DNA of 64,000 bases from Bidens hawaiensis. Lineage: Eukaryota; Streptophyta; Magnoliopsida; Asterales; Asteraceae. The notes beneath the pieces are model-generated. The model searched no databases, had not been told where the DNA came from, and saw nothing but the letters and a program-made list of their open reading frames with translations. The DNA lies in assembly GCA_021521415.1 (NCBI GenBank), contig JAIQDT010001953.1, positions 1 to 64,000 on the forward strand, in the 5' to 3' direction. Below, one piece after another: positions 21,720 to 32,614 of this stretch. The number at the start of each line of letters is the position of its first letter. The first letter of the stretch is position 1. A program made the position numbers and the translations under genes.

Positions 21720-23908
21720 CCAAAGTGCAAAAGAAGCCAATTTCATCACCGAGGCCATTATTCGCGAGGTTCTTTTATTTGGGGATCAACCTGACTACCC
21801 AACGGAGTATTCAACTGAAGTTGTTTCAAAGATTCTCATCAGAATGCGTTACGAGGGATCCTATCCTCCTGCTATCAAAAAGCTATTTCACCCTTACTGG
21901 AGGTTTTTGGTACACACATTCTTTACTTGTGTGTCGAGGCGAAAAGGAGGGTCTGATAAGATTAGCCACATTCAGATATCGGCTATAGTTACTCTGATCA
22001 TTGTTGGAACTACAACTATTCCAAATTCGTATAATATGAGATGATGAGAAACCTAAAGGGAAAGAAGAAAGAAATGTTTCTCATGTATCCTCGATTCTTA
22101 CATATGATCTTTGACTCACACTACACTGATCTTGTTAAATATGTCGAGACATTGGATATGAAGTCAATGTGACCTAATACATTTGGATTGATGAAGCAGT
22201 CCAGAAAGGGGTCAAAGGTCGTCTATCAAGGCCTTCACGAGCTAGTTAAGTTTGGTTGTTTTGCTGAAACTGAGACTGTACCAGTCAGTGCTCAAATTGC
22301 TGAAGAGCATGTGGCACCGGTTCAGGGGCGTACTGCCACATTTGAAGTTATTACAGACGATGGAGAAATAGAACACCGTGAAACGGAAACTGCTCCATCT
22401 GCTGAGTAGTTGCAAGATTTTGAGAAGTTTAAAGAATTACTTCGGTCAACTGCTTTGAAGCTTCCTCAAACAGTTGCTGAAACTCAAGATGAAGACATTC
22501 AGAAGTAACATACGCTGAACTTATTCCACGCAAAAGAAGAAAGAAAGATCCAATACCAGGCGTTCTGATTACTGAAACCACAGCTACAACACCGAGCCAA
22601 CAAGAACGTGAGTTGGACACTACTAAGACTCATGTTGATCCAAGCCCACCTGTTACTGAGGGTCAATCTCAGGAAAAGATTTTTGATGATTTTGCTCAAG
22701 AATTTGATTTTAAAGCTGATATTCCTGTTTCTGATAAGCCATCGGGATCATCAAACCCGACTGGTCAGTCAAGCTCCAGTGCTTCAGAGAAGATTGCTCA
22801 GATTCTCGCAATGCAAGACACTTCTCTGTAGAACAAAGAGAAAGGGGTTGTACTTGAAGATGCACTTGTGGCGTGCATGCTTTACAACGTCGAGTCTTTG
22901 AACTCGAACACGATTCAGTGGTAAAAGATGTACGTATCCAAGAACTTGAAGCTGACAACTCAGACAAAGATTCCAAGATTAAAGAGCTTCAGTCAAGTAT
23001 GGGTGGCCTTACTGCTATGTATTTAGACCTTCAACAGAAACTCGTTCAGAAATTTGGGGACGAGTTCAAAAGCAGTGATGACCCTGTCATGAAATCAACC
23101 AATGTCGATCAAGGTGGTAGCTTCGGTGCACATACATCTGCACATGTTGACGCATCCGAGTCACTGGAGCACTATCTCTCAATCCCACCTATATCTGCTG
23201 AACAATCTGATCGACTGCAAAAGAATATTCTCGTTATGAGAAACCCCAATCAGAATGTTGCGTCCTCCGATCATCTAGATAAGTTTATCATTACTTTTAA
23301 GAAGGGTTTCTAAGATAAGTATGGTGATCGTTCTGGGGTTATGTCTTGAGTTTTTTATACTAATAAAAACGTGGTGGGTGAAAAGGAGGTCTGGGACTAC
23401 CGAGAACTATAGAAGGATGAAGGATTTTGGATCCTGGACTAAAGTATATCTCAGTGACCTCATCAATGCTTCTTTTCACAATCCAAGTCATGACAAGAAA
23501 GCCAATAATTTCTGGAATTTTCTGAGGAGACAAGTCGACACGGGATTTCCTAATATGACTACCGCTGAGTCATTTTTGAAAAAGGCTAAAGGAGTTCAAG
23601 ATCCTCGGACAGGAAAGACTATGGTGAATGTCATGTGGCCTGTAACAAACAAGGCAACACACATTCCTGTGCCGAGTGCTATCCCTGATGAATCTGTTGA
23701 TGATATGCAATTCTGGGCTTATCAAAGTGAAACTGCTACCGTCGTTATTCGTCTACAAAAGGGGCAATACATGTTTGTTGATCCAAAAGACTTGCTGAAA
23801 TTGGGTGAGAGAGATATCAAGACACCCAGTAAGTTCCAGATTGTTGCTGAACCTATTTTTGAAGCTGCTGCCAAAGAATGTACAAGGATGGTGGCATCAA
23901 TTATTTGA
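21720..23908 (+). pseudogene. Copia C additional ORF, remainder (decayed)
   Basis: Resumes the gene cut at 7663. The conserved N-terminal domain is readable (ITEAIIREVL, HPYWRFLVHTFF, then MYPRFLH) before stops near 22037. Later open pieces are 22188-22409, 22613-22831, 22873-23313 and 23321-23908. They give an acidic linker, a coiled coil (HALQRRVFELEHDSVVKDV) and a C-terminal domain with VDPKDLLKLGERDI, matching the YDPMHLVNLSQADL region of Copia A. Several stops and frame changes make this a pseudogene. Homology with Copia A is at the level of domain order and short motifs only, so this is a distinct subfamily. Confidence 0.65.
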
Positions 23909-23985
23909 ACTGGATTTTGGGCTGGCGCATTGAAGGATGCGGATGTGAATATCTTGGAACACAATTAAAGAACAAAGCTACAAAC

Positions 23986-24000
23986 CAAGGGGGACATTTT
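23986..24000 (+). promoter_or_regulatory. Copia C polypurine tract
   Basis: CCAAGGGGGACATTTT lies immediately before the TG start of an LTR-like segment, in the same arrangement as Copia A (CCAAGGGGGAGTC then TG). Confidence 0.65.
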
Positions 24001-24373
24001 TGGGTCTACTTTTGATGGTTTGTACTTAGTATTATGTTAAATGGGTTTTGTGTCTGGGTTATGTATGTAAACCGAGATCCCTTAATGATCTCGATGGGCT
24101 TTTGGCTTTATGTTGGGCTAGGTTGTTATGGTTTCCTTATATATAGATGATGTGTATAGGTTTTGTGGCTCGGCCGTTCATATAGTTATTCTGGTGAACG
24201 AGTTTGTGTAATCAAGTGCTTAAGCACCCGACGTTAATACAACGTGTGTTTTGAAGCAATATCTCGTGTTCTTTAAGTATTGTTATTACTTGTTTTGAAT
24301 CGCCCTACGTTATATCCGCAATAATGTTGGTTTGTTGATATCATATTGTATAGATCCGGTTTCGGGACTTACA
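24001..24373 (+). repeat. Copia C 3' LTR
   Basis: About 373 bp from TGGGTCTAC to CGGGACTTACA. The end GATCCGGTTTCGGGACTTACA resembles the Copia A LTR end (GATCCGGCTGGGAACCTACA). A TATA box (TTATATATAG) is at about 24138. The matching 5' LTR is not in the window, so a target duplication cannot be tested. Confidence 0.6.
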
Positions 24374-26710
24374 AATAGTAACCAAGTTTCGTATACTCGT
24401 TTAAGATGTTTAGCTTGACAACTGGGATTTCGTGTCCCTGTGTTTAGAGAACATAGACCTGAAAACTCACTTTAATATGACTTTGTAATACAAATATCTG
24501 GTGGAAGATTCTTATGTAAAGTAATGTATATAGACCTGGTAGTTCAGAAACATGTTAATCAATGGTGGAAATACAACTTGAATTGGTAACATCCAGTTAA
24601 ACATATATAAGAAGATGGCAAAATCGTATATCCATTTAAGATAAAAAAACACGACCAAAATGGACTCATGAAGTAAGAAAATGGGTCGAATGACATCATA
24701 TTCAACTGAAAAGGGTAATTTTGACCCATTCAACGAAAACAATAATTTTGACCCATTTCCTAATATGATTATTTTGACCCATGCACTAAAAATGATAATT
24801 CTTGCTTGCTCGTTCACTAAAAACGATAATTTTAATATATTTACTTGAAATGATATGTTTCATCTATCAACTAAAGACGACAAATTGACATGTTTACTAA
24901 AACAATAACTGTGACTCGCTCACTAAAATGATATTTTGACTCGTTTACTATGAATGATGAGGTTTCGCTTGCTTGCATATTCTGTTCATTGTTGTCTCTG
25001 GCCCATACACCTACAAAAAGATTTATAAGAGAGTATACAATTTAGGCTTACGAGTTATCAAAGCCGCAACACCCCAAACCAAAAATCAAAGAGACAAATT
25101 ATTTTTGATATTACTAATTAAAACTGTATATTTACTTGTTGCTTTTTAAAACTCAATTTCAAAATGACAGATTTACCCTTAGTGTCTAAAATGTGACGCT
25201 TAAACCACAGTTTGACTTTATTTAGTCAACTTAACCAATTGAGGTTTTATTATGAGTTTAGTCTGTCGGTTAAAACGGTTTGTGCATGTAAGGACAGGCT
25301 CGCTATAGGCTTAGGTTGACTGGCCTTTGAAATCTTTAATAGAATACATTGTGTTTATTATGATTAACCAAATTATTACCTGACCCAACCCGTAGTGTTT
25401 CAGGTGTTTTTTTCTTAAAAGAACAAGTCAAGACGACATCCTTGTAAATATGTAATAAAGTAATTATTTATTCATTTTGCCTTGTAAGACTTTGAAGACC
25501 TATGTCTTATTGTTTTTAGAGACTTACTTTGGTACAAAAGAATGAAAGATAGACTACGAACTCCTCATATGATTTTCTCTAAGAAACTCTTGCTCTATCG
25601 TTTTGTTTCAATAAAGATGATCATTTCACTTCATTTATGATGAACCAAAATATAATTGTTAAACAGATGTTTCAAGTTGGCCTATTTGAATCTTGTACAG
25701 GACTATAAAGTTTGAAAGTCATCAAAGAATACAAAACTTGACTCAAAACATTTATAATTTAGGACTTTGTGCATGTTGAAGGATCTGAAAAAAAAAATCA
25801 TATTTATTTTTAAACTGTAAATGCACAAATATTGACAAGAACAAAGTAGCCACAAGCATCCTTATTATACTATTTATTAAGATAAACCTAAAGCTACAGT
25901 ACACTTTGGAGCTTGCCATTTTGTATCCCTTAAGTTATGTTTGATGCTAGAGTTAGCCCCTACTGGAGTACAATTATTTAAGCAAGTTGTATTACCCTCA
26001 ATTGTGTACGTGTGTTTGGTGTTTTAAGCCATGTATTTTTGAACATGGCTTACTTCATTTTGATAACAAAGATCAGTAATTCAGTATAGCTTCATGTGCT
26101 TGCAATGGATCTCAACAATTTTGATTAAAGAAGAAAGAAGCACCACCACAGCACCCTACTGTCGCCGCTGCTTTGAACCTCTACAAATCATCATGATCTC
26201 TGTCGTCATGTGCCCTCCTGTAGCAGATGGGCCTTATTATTGTGAGGTTATATGTAACGTTTTCTATTAAAATTTATCGACATTTTTATGTTGAAGGTAT
26301 CTACAACAGAGTCGGCAAATTGTATTGTTGGATTTCATTGCCTTCAGTTTCGGAGACGGCTTGAATTAATGTATGATCTTGACCTTTTTGCATTATGGTA
26401 TTTTACCCCAAAATTTGGTTTCAAAGTTAAATCTGAAACAACTACTATATAGTAGAGTAACATTGATAAGAAGTTTGGAAAAATAATTTGAAACCCAAAG
26501 GATGCTTTGATATGTATTACAGATTTGGCACACTATATAGTGTAGATAGAATTTGCAACCATATGTGCTAAGAATGTACATTTAATGACTAATTTTTATT
26601 TTTATTTTTTTGTCTCGAAGTGATAGTAACCTATGTGTTTGTGTATCCGCGTTGCCATATTCATGTCCATTGTCGAGTTCCCCACACAAAATATGAAAAT
26701 ATTAACCGGT
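24374..26710. other. AT-rich region without recognisable genes
   Basis: No coding region of useful length. Between about 24700 and 24965 a degenerate unit of about 35 bp with AATTTTGACCCAT and ACTAAAAACGATAAT words is repeated seven or eight times. The rest shows nothing I can name. Because a Helitron 3' end lies at 26739, an unknown part of this stretch may be a non-autonomous Helitron; I could not find its 5' end. Confidence 0.5.
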
Positions 26711-26739
26711 CCGGCGCAACGCGCCGGAGCAACTACTAG
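26711..26739 (+). mobile_element. Helitron 3' terminus
   Basis: A 7-bp GC stem with a 3-nt loop (CCGGCGC-AAC-GCGCCGG) is followed eight bases later by CTAG, then T. A short GC hairpin about 8-12 nt before a terminal CTRR, with insertion next to T, is the diagnostic 3' end of Helitrons. The element body would lie to the left on the + strand. The start (TC after A) was not located. Confidence 0.7.
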
Positions 26740-26740
26740 T

Positions 26741-27216
26741 TCCCATTAATGAAAAACTATAGGCTACTTAAGGAACATATAAACTTTTTTTGTTTAAAGA
26801 ACATGATAACAAAAGCCCAACCACCATCATGATTTTTCAAGGTTGCATTGAAGATATCTCATCAAGAAAGAATTTAGATTTACCTGCGTAATTAACTGGA
26901 CAAACAATCTTCACATTAATCCTTTGTCATTTCTAATTTTTGTACTCCCGTGGTACAGCCATCAAACGAAAAAGGGGCGGGACCCATGTTTCTTTCTTAA
27001 GTTGTGTTGATAGGCACGTCTATCATACTATAAACATCTAAAAGATTCATAATGAGTATTAATGTGGGCCTAGTGGTCATCCAAGCATATCATATGGTGT
27101 GATGAAATTTTTTTGCACATTAGCTTCTAGTTACATTGGTTGTTTAGATATACTTGTTGTATTTTTACTTTATATAAAGTAGACTGTAGACCTAACATAG
27201 TTACTACAGAATTTAC
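26741..27216. other. Intergenic, no feature seen
   Basis: AT-rich DNA between the Helitron end and the last readable exon of the RPA1-like remnant. I see no coding segment or clear repeat. It may include 3' flanking or intron sequence of that remnant. Confidence 0.4.
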
Positions 27217-28451
27217 CTTGGATTTCATAGCATCAAGCTATTTAGAAGAGCACCCTATTATTTTCTCAGCATCATCACCAAAAACAGAAATCCAAGCTCC
27301 ACCACTTGCATCTAAGAACTTGGTAGACACAATAGACCTGCAACATCAAGAAATTAAATTCATGTCATAATCGTAACTAATAAACGTCAAAATTATATCA
27401 ATTTCACAAACCTCAAGTTAGAGTCAGTTTGTGTTTTTTACACAAACCCGTAACCACGTTTTGTACGTTCGATTACTTCTAAAGTAAATCAACAAAGCAT
27501 TCAATTCATGCCTAACAATCATCTCCAAGTGGGCAAGAACTATAATCCTACTAGTTCTAAACCACATGTAACTCATCTCTGGTTACTTATCACTACCAAA
27601 CATTTACCACCATCATGCTTGTTCTGGATCCCCATTATTGATAATTCACTCTTACATGTTCTTTAAACCATAAATGTCACCCTACAAGAAATCTAATCAT
27701 TTTTGTTCTAAACCTCATAACCACATGATATACATTTGAATTCTTGAACTGATACACCAAACCATTGAGTCCATAAGGTATATTCATCTACAAGAACTGT
27801 AATCATATTTTTTTCTAAGTGACCACACATATGGTCATTCATCATTCATCTTATCACTACCAAACATTCACCAATATACCACCTAGGTTCTACCATCATC
27901 CTAGCTCTGAAACCCCATCACTGATTATTCGCTCTTGCATGTTCTTAAAACCCTAATTTTTGCCTACACACATAACATTTTTCCTAACAGTACTCTATTC
28001 TAAACACCATTTCTACCAATTTTCTCCACTATTACCAATAAATTTGAGATCTTCAGTCACATTTTCTGTTAACAATTTCTCTTATTTTTATTTCAACGTG
28101 CTTTATATGATGTTACAAGTAAACAACATATGCATATAAAACACACATAATAAAGTAATAAAATTACCTGGAACTTTGTCTAATGGTAAAAATGGGTTTA
28201 CTAAAGTACCTGCAAAGTAAAACAGATTTCAATTTATAAAATTAACAAAGAAAACAATAGTTTTTTTAAAAAATATAAGCAAAATTTAACAAGAAAAATA
28301 ACTAACATTTCATTAACTAACACCAAACAAACAAAGTGAATGATAGCATTTGAGCAATAACATTTGTAAAGAAAAACAGAAAAAAAAATGAGGGTATATT
28401 TGAAAGCATCGGCATGTTAATTTGTTTCCATTGGAGTTCAAGTGGAACCAA
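27217..28451 (-). pseudogene. Replication protein A large subunit-like remnant
   Basis: RPA1 proteins bind single-stranded DNA through OB folds. The exon at 27217-27337 has consensus flanks (acceptor TTGCAG, donor CAAG|GTAAAT) and reads KFLDASGGAWISVF, DAEKIIGCSSK, stop, LDAMKSK. This fits the C-terminal OB fold, where WxS-F...AEKIIG is typical. A second exon at 28168-28209 (TTTGCAG / CCAG|GTAAT) encodes TLVNPFLPLDKVP. A further stretch near 28409-28451 reads NGNKLTCRCFQIYPH, like the GNKL-C segment of another OB fold. The in-frame TAG after GCSSK and the exon-phase mismatch mark it as broken. RPA1-like genes are common Helitron passengers, but this one lies outside the Helitron end at 26739. 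Confidence 0.5.
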
Positions 28452-28527
28452 AGAATGATAAAAATTACCCAAACACAATAGCAAGAAACAATATATAACA
28501 AAATTGACCAAACACAATCAACAAAAT

Positions 28528-28965
28528 TGTAGGTTCCCTGGACGGATCGCACGAGATATATCGGTCTACTCAGGTGCGGAATCCCTGCGTAGATCGTTAC
28601 GAGCGTAGAAAGCAAATCAAACAAACACACACGAATAAACCGAAACACGTTATATATTAATAACTGAACTCACGTGATATGAATCACTGATACAGACTCT
28701 CGACCTCACGTTACAATGAACTCAAACCAGCTTAGATCAACTCGATCGACTTAAACGACTAACACTAAACCAAGCCGTAAGCTGGTATATAAATACACGA
28801 CAACTTCGCCTGATATGTTCAGGCGAAGTTGTCCATAACTTCGCTTGTTCAACAAGTTCGCCTAGGCGAACTTGTTAACAACTTCGCTTAAACAAAAACA
28901 TAAATAACATTACAGACTCTATTACAGACACTAGACTATGAACTACTGACATTTATGCACCAACA
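28528..28965 (-). repeat. Copia B 3' LTR
   Basis: 438 bp, the downstream LTR in element sense. It holds a perfect 15-bp palindrome at 28799-28833 (GACAACTTCGCCTGA, loop TATGT) next to a TATA-like segment (TATTTATATACC on the minus strand), and further GCGAAGTT/GCGAACTT words. It ends at 28965, followed by the polypurine tract. Confidence 0.95.
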
Positions 28966-28981
28966 GACTCCCCCTTGGCAG
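28966..28981 (-). promoter_or_regulatory. Copia B polypurine tract
   Basis: On the minus strand CTGCCAAGGGGGAGTC abuts the 3' LTR, as in Copia A. GGGGGAG strings recur at 30011-30020 and 30145-30155 inside the additional ORF. Confidence 0.88.
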
Positions 28982-29022
28982 TAGCTTCATATCTTGATCT
29001 TTAAACACTTGTCTTGTAATCT

Positions 29023-31932
29023 TCACGCATGCACTCCTTCTCTAACACATACCGTGACTACTCGCTGATACTTCCTCGCTTCGTCTTTCCAAGCAGGAAT
29101 ATAGAATATCTTCTTTTCATTCAACACTTGCAGATCAGCTTTCGATAAGTTAACAAGATGCATCGGATCATACACCCTCAGCACTTCTTGTTCGTCTTCG
29201 TCTTCCATCACGGCTTCAGCAGTCTGGCAATCAACATACCACCATTTAAGATTCTTCAACACATCTTGAGGCATAATCTTCATTGGAACCTCCTTAATGC
29301 ATCGAATCGGTTTGTACTTCATTACCATCCATGGCTTGCCATCTGCTCTCATTCCCCTTTCTTTATCTTCCACTAGCTTTCCCTTCTGTGGCTTTAATAA
29401 CTCAAACCTCTTCTCTTTTATGCTTTCTTTCCACACGATCTTCCCAATAACCCTTGCCATGTTGTCGTCGCTTCTATTGATCAGCCCCAATCTAGCCAAA
29501 TCCTTCACCTCACATTCAGGAAATGTATTGAGAGATCTCAACGTTCTTTTAAAATACTGAATCCCATCAAAACGTTTCACCACAAACAACTTTATCTGTT
29601 CATCATATAGCCAACAAATAATTCCTTTCTTCGACTCAGCATAGCCTTTGATATTATAACTCTTCTTGAACATGGTTGGAACAGCAGGCTTCTTAGTTTT
29701 AATAAACCAATGAGCACAGCCTTCCTTCCACCTAGGCTGCTCCTCCCACTCAGTCTCATCATTTTCCATCTCAGTACCCATATCGGCTTTCTCAACATCT
29801 GGGATCTCGTGTTCAACATTTTCTTCAATTATTTCACCTTCTTCAATCTCATCTTCAATCACAATCTGTGCTCCAATCTTCTCAATCTCCTCAATAGGCA
29901 GCACATCATCATCATCCTCTAGCATATCATCATCCAATTCTTTCAACGCATCGATCACATCATCATCATCATCAACCATCACCACCTCATCACCACCAAC
30001 TGCACCTGCAGACTCCCCCTGAGCTGTGGAAGTCCCAAGAGCTTGAGTAGTTCTTGGCAACTCACCACCTGCATCTTTCGATGCATTGGGATCATCGTCT
30101 CTATCATTTCTCTTCTTTGTCCTTAACTCGTCGCCTCTACAGCCTGTCTCCCCCTGAGATGCCAAGAACTCCTTCATAGCATCTATAATTTGCCCATGTT
30201 CAACCAGGAGGGACGACTGTAGTTGATTCTCTGCTACAAGGCGCTGAATAGCCTGGGTCTGGATAAAGTTTATCCTCAATTGCTCTGCCACGACCCGTTC
30301 AAGTGCAGCTATTCTCTCCGAGTCTGAGAGGGTTGCATCGAAATCAAATCTCATGTTAGATGTGTCTTGAGTATACTCAGCAGGGATCTCGAATGTAACC
30401 GGGACATCAGAAGCAGTTGTGGACGTAACCGCAGGTGGTATCGTGACCGACAACCCTGCAGTTGCAACGACTGTAGACTCTACAAATTGTGCCACCACCT
30501 CTGAAGGAGTAAGCGTTGGAGGTGGTAACGACACAATCTCCGGAGTCGTCGTCTGTAGTGTGATGGATGGGATGCCGACAGCTGATGTAGCCACCACGGG
30601 AACATCCGCGGCGCTTGTAACCTGTACAGAAGTAGGAACAATCGACATACCTGACAGTGCGGATGGAGCGAACCGTATAACCCTTGAAGTCTCTCCAGCT
30701 CCCATACCTGCCCCTGTCCTTTCACGTCTCGAACGTCTAATCAACTTGTGAATATCCTCTTCTTCTTCTTCTGACTCAGTATCATCAACTGTCCTCTTCC
30801 TCTTCCCAATCGTCCTTTCTCGTCTCACCAACATCCTTCTCGCCTCATCCATAACATCATCAAGATCTGAGTCAGCCACCGTCGTAGCTGCTCTAGTAAC
30901 ATTCACTTCCCGAACCTGTGCAGCAGAGACCTGCACCTCTTCTTGTGGATCAAAACGGTCCATGTCGAAGAATCCTTGGCCGCCAAATGCAGCATCAAGG
31001 TCTACATCCTCCTCAGCCGACACCACAGGCACAGTAGGTACATCTCGAGTTGCTCCTGCCTATTGTGGTTGAGGGTCTCTGAACTCATCCCCCCGAGCTG
31101 GCACATACCCCGGGTTTATTAAGAACCCAAAGAGTGGAGTATGCCTTGGACGACGTTCAGGCTTGCTCCTCGCACTGGATGTGCGGCATTGAGCGAAGAT
31201 ACGTTTGCTCACATTCTCCACGTATCGTATTGGACGTCGTTGAGGCAAATTTGGAGCCACATGGTTCAAGATCATCTGGATGAATCTTGGATACATTATG
31301 AACCGCTCACGAGCCATCGCCCTCCTCTGTCTGTCGATCTCATAAAAGACCATCTGACTAAAGCTATAACGTTTGTTATAAGTCAGAGCAGTCATTGCTG
31401 ACTGCATGGTCGCACCCATTCCGTCAGTACCCGCCTTCCTCCCAGACATACACACAATCATGACGTGCATGAGGAAGCGCCACTGATCGAGCAGGAACCC
31501 CTTCCGTCTCTGGGTATCGCCCAAGGGACCAGAATATCCCATTCGTAGGAATGCTCCATCACGAAACGGAGCCACAAACTCTGTAGGGTCATCCCTAGTC
31601 TCCTCACCGAACCGTAAAGCCACCCGTATTTGTTCAGATGAGAACTGAACCTCTTGATTGTTGACGGTTGCTCGCATAACCGGGGGCTCAACGCGGCAAT
31701 CGTACTCCACAGTCTGCCAGAAATCCTCGATATTGGGTAAGGATATCGGCAGAGTCGTAGTGATTGCGTGGAATATCCTCGAGCAAAGGAGGAATGTGAT
31801 TATCTCGCGGTAATCCTCCACACCACTTGCTTCCGGGTCTAAGGTGATGAACATGTTGTGACCCGGGAAGAATTGCCTCTGATTATCTCCATCGTCACCT
31901 CCAGCACCTCCAGCACCTGCTACTGCAGCCAT
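29023..31932 (-). pseudogene. Copia B additional ORF (one in-frame stop)
   Basis: A frame of 969 codons open except for one TAG at 31060-31062, where Copia A has CAG. Residues 1-290 form the conserved N-terminal domain (YREIITFLL, FLLDQWRFLMH, MYPRFIQMILNH). Next come an acidic/disordered middle with KRKRT, a long heptad-like coiled coil (SERIAALERVVAEQ), an Asp/Glu-rich linker, and the C-terminal domain (SYNIKGYAESKKGIICWLYD ... YDPMHLVNLSKADL). Composition suggests a soluble, probably nuclear or nucleic-acid-associated protein. No transmembrane segment, signal peptide or furin-like site is visible. The start ATG is preceded by TTGTTGCAG, a splice-acceptor match. A premature stop would leave a 290-residue N-terminal product. 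Confidence 0.85.
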
Positions 31933-31934
31933 AT

Positions 31935-32460
31935 CTGCAACAAACGAACCAAGTTAGATAAACGTTAAGGCGTACCACAAGTTCGCTTGTTACCATGTGC
32001 GAAGTTGTGATAAAATCTGTAGAGGCGAAGTTAAAGTTGGGGCGAAGTTGGGAACAACTTCGCTTCATCTTTAAGTTCGTCTAATAATTAAAAATTAAAA
32101 GGTCCAGGCGAAGTTACGAATAACTTCGCCTCACCACAACATCGCCTCAGGCGAAGTTAAGCATCAGGCGAAGTTACGGATAACTTCGCCGAAACCCTAA
32201 GTTCGCCTGAATATGAATCGGCGACAGATAGATTGATTCAAACTCGAAAATCTGAGTTTTTTTGGGTATTTTGACGATTTAGGACTCTTAAACTCAAGCT
32301 TGTAAGGATATGTTGACGATCAGTTTGGTTATTAACACGTAACAACAAGATTTGAAAGTCCGATTTGAAGGTCCGACGGTTCGAGGTTCATAATCGGGTC
32401 GAAACGACCACTGATTATCATTGAAGAACAATGATTATACAATGTAATGGCATCACGAAC
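31935..32460 (-). promoter_or_regulatory. Copia B: predicted 5'-UTR intron with octamer array
   Basis: Minus-strand donor match CAAG|GTTCGT (GT at 32459-32460) and acceptor TTTGTTGCAG (AG at 31935-31936) two bases before the additional-ORF ATG. Between 31975 and 32210 there are about six GCGAAGTT and three AACTTCGC octamers plus variants. Confidence 0.5.
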
Positions 32461-32604
32461 CTTGAAACGTAACGGAAACTGGGAAAAAGAACAAGTAATC
32501 GGAATAACGACAAGTTCGCCGGATAATCAAACGATAAGTTCGCTGAAAAGTCGGAGGATAAGTTCGCTGATAATGAAAATAATGAACGAATGACTTTTGA
32601 AAAT

Positions 32605-32614
32605 CCTTATATAG
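32605..32614 (-). promoter_or_regulatory. Predicted internal promoter TATA box for the Copia B additional ORF
   Basis: TATATAAGGA on the minus strand lies about 150 bp upstream of the predicted splice donor and about 680 bp upstream of the ATG. In Copia C, TATAAAAG is 146 bp upstream of its donor. More GCGAAGTT words lie upstream (32620-32700). Confidence 0.45.

Noticed and set aside
24512..24817. 101-codon minus-strand frame as a gene
   Set aside because: It translates the degenerate 35-bp repeats and shows no domain or promoter.
28313..28648. 111-codon minus-strand frame crossing the Copia B LTR boundary
   Set aside because: It spans the LTR and flanking host DNA, so it cannot be a native gene. 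Only a short internal part is used as a possible RPA1 exon.
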